Of a stretch of 64,000 nt of DNA, positions 52,501 through 64,000 are shown one piece after another. Below the pieces are notes generated by a model. That model was not told the DNA's origin and ran no database searches. It saw nothing but the letters and a program-made list of their open reading frames with translations. Source of the stretch: Acridotheres tristis (taxonomy: Eukaryota > Chordata > Aves > Passeriformes > Sturnidae); NCBI GenBank assembly GCA_037013685.1, contig CM072893.1, forward strand, positions 14,720,736-14,784,735. Direction: 5' to 3'. The translations under genes and the position numbers were made by a program. Each line of letters starts with the position of its first letter. Position 1 is the stretch's first letter.

Positions 52501-55500
52501 CTTCTTGCTCTGTTAATTGACAAGCAAGCTGCTGCAAACCCAGTGTTACCCCAAGTTTATCTGCCTACATTATGACAGTGTCAGTCTCAGCACAGGTCAT
52601 CTCTGCCTGGCAATGTTTATGATCAAAGTACAAAGTACTGGCTGACAGGAGGTAAAAAGCAGACAAAGCTGAGCCAGTGTGACAAGTGGTGGTCCAGCTG
52701 AGCTCTTGACCTAGATTTTGGGGAAAGATTTTACATGGAAAAAAAAGGAGGAAAAATTTGCAAAGAACACTAGCAAAATCTCTTACGAAAATATAATTAT
52801 CAAGTGTAAGACTGGGGGGGATAGAGAAAAAGATGAAAGAACTAAAGTACTTTCTAATCTCCATATTAGGTTTGAAACCAAGTACCCTCACTCTTGAAAA
52901 AGACTAAGTGTCACTTCAGCTTTCTTCAAAAGATGCAGATTCTAAAGCCCAAGGCAAGTGCCTCTTGCAGTCCAGTGAACCCTATTTTCTATTACACAAC
53001 AACTGTTTCTTCATATCTCCACAAAACATTATATATTAGAAACCTTAGGAAAAGCTTTCCATAGATAAAAGTGTCCAGGGTATCTGCTGTTATAAAAGTG
53101 CCTGGCATCCTCTGTACAGACTGTGTTCACTAGCTTGGCCTGCAGATGCAAAAGTCACGTAGCCACAGGACCTGTACTGACCCTGCTCCACTTAGGGCAA
53201 GTATTTTAGGTCTTGCTTCCACTAACAGGTTCTACAACACCTACACACAGTTTGAGTGATAGCTATTCCAGTGAAAATGTGGAGAACTTAACAGATTTGA
53301 GTGCTCAGCACTGAGCATTCATTTTCTGGAAGATTTCTTCAAATTAGCAATGTCAGTAGAAAAAAGAAAATATGTATCTGTATTATAAAGAAAACAATTC
53401 CACTGGGTAAGGTTCCATTCATTTCAAAGGGTACTGCCAAATCAGTTTGCATATTAAACACAATTAAGAAATCAGATAACATTTTAAAGTTAGCATACCC
53501 CAAGCATTGAAGAAAACAGAAGATAAATTCATACACTGGCACTTGTAATTAGCTGGTTAAAAAAAAAACAAAATAAAGAAAAAAAGAAAAAAGTTATTTC
53601 ACAGAAGGTGATTTAGTTACATCTGAGCATTTATAATGAATTTTTGCAACACCATTCAAGGTTGATACATTGCTGCTTCGAGTCCATTTCCAGCCCAAGT
53701 TGGGAAACAAACAGCGACAATGTACATATTCCCAACCTCTGACGGGTCACGGCCAAAACAACAGCTAATGCATTTGCCATACAAAATGATTAAACTGATG
53801 AAATAAAAAGGGGGAGGATTATTTCCATCCTGGGCCTCAAATTCACAGAATGCAGCTACAGACAAGACTGGGAGATGGAAGGGGAAGCTCACAAGAGCTT
53901 GGCCAGGCTGAGCCGACTGCTTATGAAATTACTAAAAGACTCAATCCCTTCTTTCTGAATACCTATTGGAAAACTGAGGCCACCCAACACTGCAAAATCA
54001 GGTCCTAGGAAGTAGAGCAAGACTGTGTGACTGTTAGAAAAATGCATTCCTTGCATCCACTCTATCAAAAGGCAATCTCCAATCAAGGAAACAGGAAAAT
54101 TTGATTTCATATAAAAACAAGTGTCAAATGTTAATGACTGTAGCCTATTGCTTGTCACTGTCGTTTCTCAGAACAACTTCATAATTTAATTCTAATGCTA
54201 TTTATTAGCCTGAGCAGTGCCTGCAGAAGCCAAAGTGTGATAATATCTACAGCCCATCAAAAACTTTGGTTTTCTACTGACCCTAACTACTCTGCAATCC
54301 TGCTTCCTACTCAGCAGGTAGGTCTCCACTTGCCAGGGTTCTCCTTTTGCACAGGTTTCTGACCTGAAGCCCTCAGTCTTACATGGTTAGGATATATGCT
54401 TTGGGCCAAGTCTGATGAATGAACCCGTATTTTCTCTATTCCAGTGTCAGGGAGGTAAAACAAAGGCTTAATTTGAAGGCAGGAACTGTAGCTCACCTCA
54501 AGAACAGCAAAATGAAGAGCAGCAGTTATTCACTGCACCCTTACACTTCAGCCAGGACATTTAACCTGTTTTATTTTAAGTACTCTCCATCCTTTCAGTA
54601 CAGAACTGAAGTGTCTCTGCTAGCAATGTGTACATACAGAGCATCCACACCTGAAGAGAATCCTAAGGCACAAGCCTCCTAAAAGCAGGGAGAAGGAGGA
54701 GAGTCTTCCTCAGTCAGTCACTGCTCTAGGAATACAAAGGGAAGCACTAAGCATTATTTAACATGAGGTGAAGGTGGCAACTGAGAGCATTAGCATCAGG
54801 ATGCTGCTGCTTCTCTGTCCTCCAGAGTCTACTGAACTAGGTAAGCATCACCACACTAAGAGAGGCTTTTATTTACTTTTACATGATCGTATAGGGGATG
54901 TGTGACATTATTTCATGGCAAAAATACCAGTACTGTCAAGACCTTATCATTCCTGACCAGAAAGGATTTTCTGTAGGGCAGTATCTACTCAGAACAGCCA
55001 ATGATCATGGGCTTAATTTAAGTAAGAGCAGGACTAGGTAAAACCTTCAGTATCCATATCCCAGTTAAATGTTCTAATCATTAGGTTGTTGACTGCTCAG
55101 AGGGGGTTTTGACTTCGAGGTTGGAAAGGCAGTCAACTTCAAGCTATTGTGGGCTGTCATTAGAATTATGAAACACAATGTCACTAGAATTATGAAACAC
55201 AGCAGGTAGCCCACCACAGTGTCCTGTGTGACAGCAGCTACATTTACACGTGGAAGTGCCCAGGAGCCATTAATGGAGAGAGGTACTTGTGTTTGGAAAA
55301 GCTTTTCTACATCATGCAGTAGTTATGTGAAAATATATTAACAGAATAAAGGCTATGCCATTTTTCCTTTTTGTAAAAACCTTTGTAGTTTTCAGAGGCA
55401 CTTATGAAACTTGACAGCTTTCTCAGAACAAAACTTTCCCAAACTAAAAGTTTTCTGTAACAGAAGAAAAGTTTTTACATGCCTGGCCACAAACTATTTT

Positions 55501-58500
55501 TTTTAGGAATTTCATCCTAAAGCAAGCACCTGCAATGGGTATTGAACGTACAGATCTAAGCATTCCTCTCTTCTCTCACTTCCTTTGTCCAAGGAAAAAG
55601 AGGACAAGAACGAATGTGAACATTTGGCTAAATACACGATGTCCAGCTTCCTCTGAAGGCTAATATCCAACTTCCTTATCTGGTTCTTTTTGCTTTAGAC
55701 CCCTGGTTTGACCAAAGAAGACAGTAAAATGGAGTTGTAATAGGGAGTTATTGTCACACAAGGATGGGATTTTAAAATTTTATTTATTTTTATAGAAATA
55801 AAGAAAATCTCAGTAACTTCTTTTAGGGAAGAAGAGCTTCTTTTTGAATCCCAGATGATTTTACTACTCACATATTACTGACTCTTCTATTACATTTGAT
55901 GGGACAGAAGGGGAAAACAGCATTGATGGATCCTATTTCAAGTTCTGCCACTGATTTCCTTTTCTGACTTTAGATAATTCCTTCTATTTCTTTCTGTATC
56001 TCAAATTTCTTGCTGTACAAGATGGATTGAAGCCAGTATTGGCTATGTGCAAAGGAAACAGGAAAATAAATTCATAGTAAACATGCTCTAAAGACCTGGG
56101 GGAGATAATTAGGAACTCCAAAAAGAATGACAACTTCAAACAGAATGACAATATCTTAAGATCCTTAAAATGGTAAATGATGCATTGTTAAAGCATTATC
56201 AGTTTCACTAACCTTTAGAACATAACAAATTAGAGGTTTTCTTAAATCTTTTTCTAGTCTTGAAGAAGCTTCTTGACTTACATGACAGCTCTTGTTTTAC
56301 CAGAAAAACGGCACTGGATCGCTACAGCCTGGAGAAGGAGGGATTCACCCACATCCTCAACGCGGCCCACGGGCAGCGCAACGTGGACACGGGAGCAGAG
56401 TATTACAGCAGCATGAGGGTGGAGTACCATGGGGTGGAAGCAGATGATCTCCCCACCTTCGACCTCAGCCAGTTCTTTTACTCGGCTTCCAAATTCATTG
56501 ATCGTGCACTTCAGGATGAAAGAAGTAAGGAGGGTACTGAAAATGGTTCAAACCAGTGTAATATTTACCATATCTATTTGAAAGCATAGTTCCATGGCAT
56601 TTAACCTTGTAGGAATGAAACAAGGCCAATACAGATAAACAGAGACAATAAAACCAGTAGTAGGGAATCAGTTTAAGAGAAGAGGACCCTTCTCATTAAT
56701 ACCCCCAGCAGCCCGTTAGGAAGCACTTTTGTCAAAGTTCTCATCCCAGCTTCTATCAAGGGGTCCTGTCTGACAGATTTTCTTGTTGTTTTGACTCCTT
56801 CAAAAGCACATCAGACATTGCATAGGTGCCATGAATATGCTGTCTTTTTTCCTCCTGTTCCTAATTAGGCCCTATCAAGATAGATTTAATGAATATTAGT
56901 TGCCTAGTGGTGGGAGTAGAACATGAGTGGTCTCAGACATTCCATGTTGTCATTCCACAGCTTCATGCTCTGCACCATTAGATTATCTCTATAAATACAG
57001 AAACTACCCTTCCTACCTGACCATCAGGTCTACCCCAACCTATAACATTTATCTCTCTGCCATCTTCCAAGCAGCAGGGAACTGATACAGCTTTGACAGC
57101 AGTAATATAGAAACATTTCATTTAAGTGTTTGTCATTGCTCAGCTTGATTACTACAATTCATTATTTGCTGATCTCCAGCAGTGTTTTATCAGAAAGCTT
57201 TACACTCATGTGAAGTGCTACAGTCTAGGCCTCACACTGACTTTCAATATTACTCTTACTCCTTCCCCACATAGACTTTTAAAAAAAAATCTCAGCAGAA
57301 TATTTTACCAGAAACCAACTGAGAAACTTAGAACTTTCCTGCTGACCTACAGAGACCTTAATATCAGAGGGTCAGGTATCAAGATTCTGTCCTTGTGCCA
57401 GCTTCTGTTCTTGGCTGTCTAGCTCAGCTGCAGGCAGTTACTACCTGACTTGCTTCCAATAGCAAGCCAGGTCTTTACAATTTTACCCTTTCAGCAAGTA
57501 CAGTACATACAACAGTCCCTTCCCTTGCTCAGGAGAAAACCTTGAAAGCAGATCAGTTTTAAAAAATCAAAGTCCTAATAGCAGGAGAAACTGCTTCAGG
57601 AGCTTACTTGCTTATGAAGAAAGATACCCAGCATTTCAAAAAAATGTGTCTGAAGCAGTGCCTTTGGAAAGGAGAGGATAACTAACACACACCTGGGTCT
57701 AGCCATGGCTGGAGGCCAGAGGTCAGTGTCAGACTGGAGTAGCTGGAATAAGAAACACAGACTTCCTCATTCCCACCACCCTCCTGTTCCTTTAAGACTT
57801 TAGTCTGCTGTACTGAGATAAAGACACAAGCACAAGGGAAGCTGCAAGGGCAAGGAAAAAGCCTTGCTTCCCAATAAATATTGTAGGAGGAAAGGATGAC
57901 ATGGGGGAGATATTAACCTTTTTGTTTCAAAACCACATCAGAGTCCAGGAAGTCCTGAGATAGCAGCAAGCACCAGCCCAGCACTGGAACACAAAACCAA
58001 ACTGAAGAGTGACTGGGTGAACAAACAAAACAAAAAAAAATTTGCATTCAAGTAGATACTACAAATTGCAGTGATTTCTGTAGCTGTAATAATTTCTGCC
58101 ACATTCCCATGGCTTTTAAACAGGTTAGCTAGGATCTTTTCTGATGAAGGCCAATAAAATAAAGAACTACTGTAATACTCATGAAGAAAAAGAGCAAGCT
58201 GTCAACTTTTTCAGGAGGGAAAACTAAAATGGATGTATGTACACCTCTGATCCCAGCCATAGATATGCATAAAGACACTATGCATGGCCCAGGAAGACAA
58301 TGAGGTTTAAAGCATGACAATAACTTTCCAATACACATTTACAGAATAGAATGACTCCAGAAGCTAGACTTAAGTGTGGACTGATGCCTCCTATGGAAGA
58401 AAAGACTAGAGGTACCTCGTGCTCTCCTCCAGCAACATAAACGTATTATTTGTGAATGCACATTTAGTACAGAGAGGTGTTCTGCATTTGAAGTGCCAAA

Positions 58501-61500
58501 TGATCAGGCTGTTTTGTGTGCACCTTCCTGACTGACAAAGAACATCCAGATCCCTTAACAGGATTTTGTATGAAGTAACCAAGCACCTATCTCCAGTAGT
58601 AATGACATGGGACTTCAGTGTGTGGTGTTAAAAACTTCTGATCAGTAACACCTTAGCATTGCTTTGCTGCTTTGTATGAGAACTGAGCAAATGCAGAGGG
58701 AAAGGGGGGGAAAGGAAAAAAGCTTCAGCCTCTGTGACCAGAATGAATGTGTTAATGAATTTACTCTGGCTGTATCACATTCTGGCTGTATCTGGGGTAT
58801 GACCTTCAGCCAAATGATCAAATTAATTGAATAGATGTCTTCAGATAATGATTTTTGCTGGGAAGATGCTCAATAGTCAATGCTGTTGAAACAAGCTGTC
58901 ATTCTAATGAAGAAAGCCCTCTCTGAAACAGACCAGAAAGCTTGGCAATTTGGGTGCTGTCAAAACAGTCCTAATTCTGATTTAACATTCAAAATCTTCA
59001 TGATGGTGAAAAAAACTCCCTGATCAGAACAGTATTTGTAGGGTTTAAGCATGGGCTGATGGACAGAAGAATAGTTATAAGAGTAAGATTTAGAGGCAAA
59101 CTCTAATGCATCACAATTATGCATGCTCTCATTCAGCTGTGCATAAAGCTTTCCCAAAAACATGCAATTCAGACCATAGGACAGCTTAAAATTTTTATCA
59201 GTGAGGCCTGTACAACATGAAAGGAAGACATTATTTTAAGAAGTTTTTAGGTTTCCTACTAAGCTACAGATTTAATACTCATTCCCTTGGAATTTTAGTT
59301 CTTCAGAATGTGGAATAGAGGGGAATGGCATTTTCACTTCACATTAAAATGTCAGGGGAAAATTCACTAAAGACAGAGATTTTAAAAGAAAACGAAGTGG
59401 GAAGAAACATATGAGACAGATACAAAAACCTGAGGCTTCTGACCAAAGACACCTCAACATTCATGGCTCCAACCAACTCTGGAAAAGGAGAGCTGCATCT
59501 AGACAAGTTTTCAAGAAACAAACCCAAGACAAGCAAATGAAGTATTTCACAGACCTATCACCGCTCAGCAGACCTCTGTCTCTGTGCACTGACACTGCAT
59601 ATTCTGGCACACCTTGAAGATATAAATGCTCCGAATCCAAGACTGCAAGAGCAGACTCTCTTTTAGGAATGAGAGTTCAGAGTGGTCCTTACATTAGAAT
59701 GGAAGAGACTACAAAACAGTACAGAAGAGACATGGCTCTACAGAAAAGTATCAGTGTTCTGCTGTAACAGTCAGTTGGTTCTTGACTATTCACACAGAGC
59801 AAAGGACAGACTTCCTTTTCTGCAAACCAGTGGACATTTCAGAAGATTGTACAGCCATTTTTTGCCTTTGTTAACACAATATGTAATTTTCTCCTAGCTC
59901 TCCAGCATTTGACACCCACATAAAGCAAAGCATTCCTTGTCTCATCATGTTTTTATCACCTCAACAGCAACAGGTTTACAAGGTGGGAGACTCTAAAGAG
60001 AAGCACTGAAGGGCTAAACAAATGAGTGTTTTCATCCACTTCAAATATTTGCAGTAATAATAGAATGGATTATCATTTTCCAGGAGAGGAAGAGGCACTT
60101 TTAGTTATCATAAGGACTGGAATTTTGCCAAGATGCCTCAAAGACTATCTGCTGGGATTAGGATGCAGATTGTAACCATTAATCCTTTAGTGTTGGCAGT
60201 TCTTGATGCATCCATTACACAGCAATGCTACTTGTGCCAAGGCATCCTCTTGTGCCTGGAAGCAAAGGAGTTAATCGGCAAGAGTCATGGCTTTGCACCC
60301 AGCACTTCTCACTATGCATAGCTGACAGAGATAAACTATTATTGGCCCTGGTAGCACGGTTTTTTTCTCCTGTGGCAATTCTGCTTAGCAGGGTGTTAGA
60401 GAGTGTGCTCCAAATCTACTTCCTTCAGCAGTTCAACCTTTTCCAAGACCCCCTCAAGGGCTTTGAATCATTTTTGGAAATCTTCTGAAGTGTTTCAAAA
60501 CCTGCCAATCAGACCTGAACCCACTTACTGTTCTCTTCTTCCACCTCCCCCAGATACTGCAAACACGGAAGGCTCCACTTTGACTTACAACCTCGTTACT
60601 ATCCAAAGCCAAGGACTTTCTGCCTCTGGAAGCCCCAAGTTAAGCCAGGCAGTGTCACAGAGTTAAACTGTGGCATGTTTATTCCGAGATGAAAACTCCT
60701 GGCAAAGACTCTGCATTCACAGCATATGAGACAGGCTCCTACTGCAAGGAGATGATCATATTAGAACACTCATGATGGTGGTGGTGAAGCATTACTTGCA
60801 TTCAACACAACAGGGTGCTAGCCAGAAATTTCTACAGAAGCTTTTCTATATTGTAAGAGGTGGTTTCTTTCCACCCCATAAGATATATGCCTATGGCCTT
60901 TCTTATCCTCTGCCCTCAAAAATGCACATAAAGTGATGCAATCTAGATCTCAAAGGACATTATTGTCAGAACAAAAAAAAAAAAACAAAATAAAATTTGG
61001 CTACTTTTCGTGTCTAGTTAGTAGAACTGAGAAAAGCACCCCCCATGCATTCCATTTATTCTCATGGAAAGACAGTCTGAGAGCACACCAAACGCTCCCA
61101 CACCCTTGTGCTTCGGTCATTATTCCCCAACACAGCATTACATACACACAGTTTGTGAGGCATGTAAGACAAGGCTGCAGCAGGGCTTGCTATGATACTT
61201 AATGCAGCCCCCAGGTCTTCTCTGCGAGCTTTGTTTACAAATACAGTGAAATTTGGCGTAGGATTAAATGGATCATCCCTAGTGTAGATGGTGTTCAGTT
61301 GTAAGATTTACAGCCTGTTCTCCCTCATGTGAAAAGAGAGGCTTATTAAGTGCTGGTAAGGGTAGTCAAACACCAAACAGAGCAAAGGCATTACAGAAAG
61401 CTTCACTGTCAAAAGGCAAGGATCACCCAGTGTCACCTCTGACGTGTCCCTCTGTCTCCACAGGCAAGGTGCTGGTTCACTGTGCCATGGGCCGCAGCCG

Positions 61501-61711
61501 CTCAGCCACGCTGGTCTTGGCTTACCTGATGATTTACAAGAACATGACAGTGGTGGATGCCATTGAGCAGGTGTCAAGGCACCGCTGCATCATGCCAAAC
61601 CGGGGCTTCTTGAAGCAGCTGAGAGAACTGGACATTGCACTGGCACTGCAGAGGAGGAACAGCAAGAACAGCCTAGCACCTGCTGAGCAGCAGAACAGCA
61701 CCACCATCTAG
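46351..61711 (+). CDS. DUSP29: DUSP29 (DUPD1), atypical dual-specificity phosphatase; join of 3 exons
   Basis: Coding exons are 46351-46535, 56304-56524 and 61464-61711: 654 nt, 217 codons plus TAG; human DUSP29 is about 220 aa. The N-terminus has the family signature [18 protein letters not shown] (26-43) and then [15 protein letters not shown] (48-62). Residues 78-85 (HILNAAHG) and 103-117 ([15 protein letters not shown]) form the core and acid loop, with D110 the likely general acid. The P-loop is H141-C142-A-M-G-R-S-R148-S, nucleophile C142, then [10 protein letters not shown] and [12 protein letters not shown]. The polar C-terminal tail (from about 190) is the least conserved part. The family removes phosphate from Tyr and Ser/Thr residues, prefers phospho-Tyr, is enriched in skeletal muscle and is tied to AMPK and MAPK1/3 signalling. 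Intron phases (2, 1) equal those of DUSP13B. The start is supported by an in-frame TGA at 46336-46338; M4 is an alternative. Confidence 0.95.
50430..50720 (+). mobile_element. Ancient L2/CR1-like LINE remnant (reverse-transcriptase N-terminal part)
   Basis: The frame at 50433-50621 reads [14 protein letters not shown] followed by a D..L.NYHPASS..PL..K pattern. This resembles the conserved block just before the fingers of non-LTR reverse transcriptases, especially L2 (FPDxLKxAxVxPxxKK...LxNYRPISxLPxLxK). It stops at 50619-50621; a following QSGSRQS-like string in another frame (about 50690-50710) may continue it after a frameshift. It is strongly diverged and not functional. Confidence 0.5.
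55157..55201. repeat. Short tandem duplication, 24-bp period
   Basis: TCATTAGAATTATGAAACAC at 55157 recurs at 55181 with one change. A minor intronic repeat. Confidence 0.8.
56304..56524 (+). CDS. DUSP29: DUSP29 coding exon 2
   Basis: 221 nt. The acceptor CTTGTTTTACCAG has its AG at 56302-56303, and the donor GAAAGAA|GTAAGG follows 56524. It completes Glu62 and encodes 63-135 plus the first base of Ser136. It is noticeably richer in GC and CpG than the surrounding intron, as expected for coding DNA. Confidence 0.95.
56525..61463 (+). other. DUSP29: DUSP29 intron 2 (phase 1)
   Basis: A 4.94-kb intron. It holds an old L2-like LINE coding remnant at 57126-57365; otherwise I see AT-rich DNA and an A-run near 60971. 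Confidence 0.85.
57126..57365 (+). mobile_element. Ancient L2-like LINE remnant (C-terminal part of the reverse transcriptase)
   Basis: The frame contains [13 protein letters not shown] near its start and, about 50 residues on, [13 protein letters not shown]. Together these recall the LDYCNSLxxGLP and RIxFKxLLLTYKALN blocks in the region after the palm of L2/CR1-clade ORF2 proteins, at about the right spacing. It is diverged and lacks the catalytic domains. It lies in the same orientation as DUSP29. Confidence 0.65.
61464..61711 (+). CDS. DUSP29: DUSP29 coding exon 3 (catalytic P-loop)
   Basis: The acceptor CTGTCTCCACAG ends at 61463. The exon completes Ser136 and encodes [17 protein letters not shown] with C142 and R148, the [12 protein letters not shown] helix, and a tail ending in STTI before TAG at 61709-61711. 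Confidence 0.95.
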
Positions 61712-64000
61712 CATGTCCTGGCACGGCTGTGCTACTGGAAAAGAAACTCCATAAAAGGAGGGGAGGGGAAGGTGCAGTTAATTACACAGTCACAAGGATC
61801 ATTTGTTATTTGCTAGAAAAAAAACCCAAGGCAATTTCAAATACCATGTCAAGATGAGAAAGAAGGGCAACCAAACTCATCATCTTAGAAAGTTCCAGCC
61901 TTAGGAGAATTCTTTGTTATATCAACAAACAAGTTTTTCTCTCTGCAAAGAACCCGCAAACATTTACAACACTAAAGGCTGTGGGCTTGAGTTAGGGTCA
62001 GGATTTTGGGGGTACTCAGCTAGAAGAGAATTTTCAGTTGTGCTTGCTTTAAAGGAGTGCAGATAGGCACTCCTGAAGAAATCTTGCAGGAAAAACACTG
62101 AATTGTTTCGTCTAGAGTCCTCAAGGGTTTCACAGGAGTTTGCCTTTTTGTGTTTTTTCCTGGCAATTCTATTTCTTTTTTCACAGTGATAATCCAGGGT
62201 AGCACAGCAGTTAGAGAGACTCTACATGAGGATCAACTACACCATGAGAACTAGAAACAAAGTAACACCCTTGAGGAGGTCAGATGCATAAGCAGCTCTC
62301 ATGGACAATAAATCAAGGAGATACATACACGTGACATTTTAGGACTTACAGTTTTACTTGCTTAACTTGTCCTAAATCCTACAGCTGCCTGAATCATGTC
62401 CTTTACATTGTTATGATGAAGTCCAACACTGAACTTGTAGAGCTCCAACAGCCTCCTAACTACTAGTGGATTATAATCAGTTCTAATGAGATTTTAGAAA
62501 AGGTAAGAGGCACCAATGAAGTCTTTAAAAATGCCTCTCAGTGACCTAAGAGCAGAAGAAAGCTCTGCAGTGCTTCCAGACACTTCATATCTATCGCTAC
62601 CAAATGTTTCCTCCTATCTCAGCTTTAGATTGCTTAATAGGTCGCTGTGTTTCCACACAGTTACATTTGTTAATAATTGCATCTGCTGACAGAAGTGCTG
62701 CTAATACATGAATGGGGACACCAGGCAGATTTTCTGCCTTAACTTACTCCATTTACCTGTTCAACATAAATTACCACCAACTGTATGTTGAAACAATGAG
62801 AGTTTTGCCAGCATTTGATATTCTTAAAATGTACCTCAGAGGAGGATCCCAATTAAGCCACGTTTACCTTTGCTGCATCTGCAAAAAGGTGAGGCCCTCA
62901 CCCTCCCTATCAGAATTTTACCTAATTTAATGTGTCAGATAGGAGGTATTTGCTCAGTGCTGAGAGCAATGGCCTGGCCATCAAGCACACAGGAGAGTTC
63001 TCTTGGTCTTTACCAGCTAACAAGGGACTTTGGTACAGTACGAATTGTGTAAGTCTGGATACTTGAAAAAAAAAAAAATACAGGGCAGAAATGTGCCATG
63101 GAGAACTGCAAGGATATGCTACTAACCAGAGTTGAGTTATATATTTTTTGTAGAAGTTAACAGTGCTTCACAGACTTGGCACCTCTAGTGTGAAGGGTTT
63201 TCTATTCCTTCACTTCCTTTTGGGGCTCAAAACCCAGTAAATCATTAATCCCCAAACACTAACTGTAGCCAAGGCTGCAGATAACCATAATGCAATGCTT
63301 TTGCTTTATCATTTGGATTTATCTGCACAATAAACACCTCAGCTTTAAATTCTCAGAAAAGCAGACCACATTTAACATAAATAAACTACTGCTAAAAACT
63401 GAGTACAGATTAGACATCACAACGTGAACAATATTCATGATAGAGATAGACAAACTCTGGGACTTAAAGCAAATTAAGTATCCCTATACCTGTATTAGGA
63501 GGGGAAAAAAACCCACTGAAAAAAACCCCCAGAAATAACAGGGAACTGGAAGTAAGTAATTTGACATTTCAAAAATAAATAAGCACTCACAATGTGGGTT
63601 TAGAGTAAAAATATTTTTGGATGGGATCCCTCAACTCTTTCCACCTACTCCCTTCAAATGCACCTTTCCACACCACCTTGTCTACTGCAGTTGAATTCTC
63701 ACAGACACAGAAGAGCTCTTCCAGACTTGTGTCAGAGAAACCTGCCTTGCATGGCCCTGCTTTCCTTTACTCTGGCAGTGAAAGCCAAATGTTTCTTAGC
63801 ATTTGCTTTACAGAGAGGAATTCTGTATCAAATGATAAACTAAGAGGTAACAAATATCTGTAACGATTTCCCTTTGTCAAGCTACAGGTCGTCTTCTCTC
63901 CTATATCCTGCATGAGAGCTTGATGACTGCTGTAACTGAAAGAGGATTTGTCATTGATTTACATGCATAACTGATCACCCTCAGCACTACAGAAAATTGC
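61712..64000. other. DUSP29 3' UTR and downstream DNA
   Basis: No coding sequence of a further gene is recognised. Several AATAAA motifs occur, the first about 600 nt after the stop. The rest is AT-rich intergenic DNA with A-runs (for example 63066-63079). Confidence 0.55.
62307..62312 (+). terminator. DUSP29: Candidate poly(A) signal AATAAA of DUSP29
   Basis: The first canonical AATAAA after the DUSP29 stop codon, which would give a 3' UTR of roughly 620 nt. Others lie further on (near 63329 and 63380). Unconfirmed. Confidence 0.35.

Larger units (their letters stand above)
46536..56303 (+). other. DUSP29: DUSP29 intron 1 (phase 2)
   Basis: A 9.77-kb intron. It contains a probable ancient LINE remnant at about 50430-50720 and a short 24-bp tandem duplication at 55157-55201, plus a GA/GT simple stretch near 47600. 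No exon is recognised inside it. Confidence 0.85.

Noticed and set aside
1..64000. CRISPR arrays, bacterial operons, phage genes or other prokaryote-type defence systems
   Set aside because: The window has vertebrate spliced genes, avian retroelements and no dense coding. No spaced direct-repeat array was seen.

Overview
This window looks like bird nuclear DNA, most likely from a passerine. The evidence is: (i) spliced vertebrate genes with long AT-rich introns and few repeats; (ii) a CR1-type LINE 3' end; (iii) a short SINE with a tRNA-Ile-like head joined to a CR1-like tail, an arrangement I know from passerines; and (iv) an ERVL-type endogenous retrovirus with TGTCCT...AGGACA long terminal repeats, as is common in songbird genomes. 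The species cannot be named from the sequence.

Two protein-coding genes are recognisable, both on the + strand and both atypical dual-specificity phosphatases. The first, 8855-17820 (three coding exons, 208 aa), is DUSP13 in its DUSP13B/TMDP form. The second, 46351-61711 (three coding exons, 217 aa), is DUSP29 (DUPD1). Both have the HCxxGxxRS phosphatase loop, the same intron phases, and a middle exon of exactly 221 nt, so they are tandem paralogues. Their order and orientation agree with what I recall of the mammalian DUSP13-DUSP29 locus. Both families are linked to skeletal muscle (DUSP13B also to testis) and act on MAP-kinase/AMPK signalling.

Layout: 1-8853 is upstream DNA with no recognisable exon. 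8854-17820 is DUSP13B. 17821-46321 is a 28-kb intergenic stretch holding a 63-bp tandem duplication, a complete but internally deleted ERVL-type provirus on the - strand (31377-34932), a CR1 3' fragment, a CpG-richer block and the SINE. 46322-61711 is DUSP29, with two very old L2-like LINE coding remnants in its introns. 61712-64000 is 3' UTR and downstream DNA.

The most notable object is the provirus. Its two LTRs look identical by eye except for one 12-bp unit in an internal tandem repeat. It is flanked by a 5-bp target duplication and keeps a primer-binding site and a polypurine tract. It carries one uninterrupted 672-codon frame that runs from an unassigned hydrophobic 5' region straight into an RNase H remnant and a complete-looking integrase, with no protease or reverse transcriptase palm. 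It is therefore a young, non-autonomous element with an open fusion frame. I found no CRISPR, bacterial or phage features and no functional tRNA or rRNA gene.
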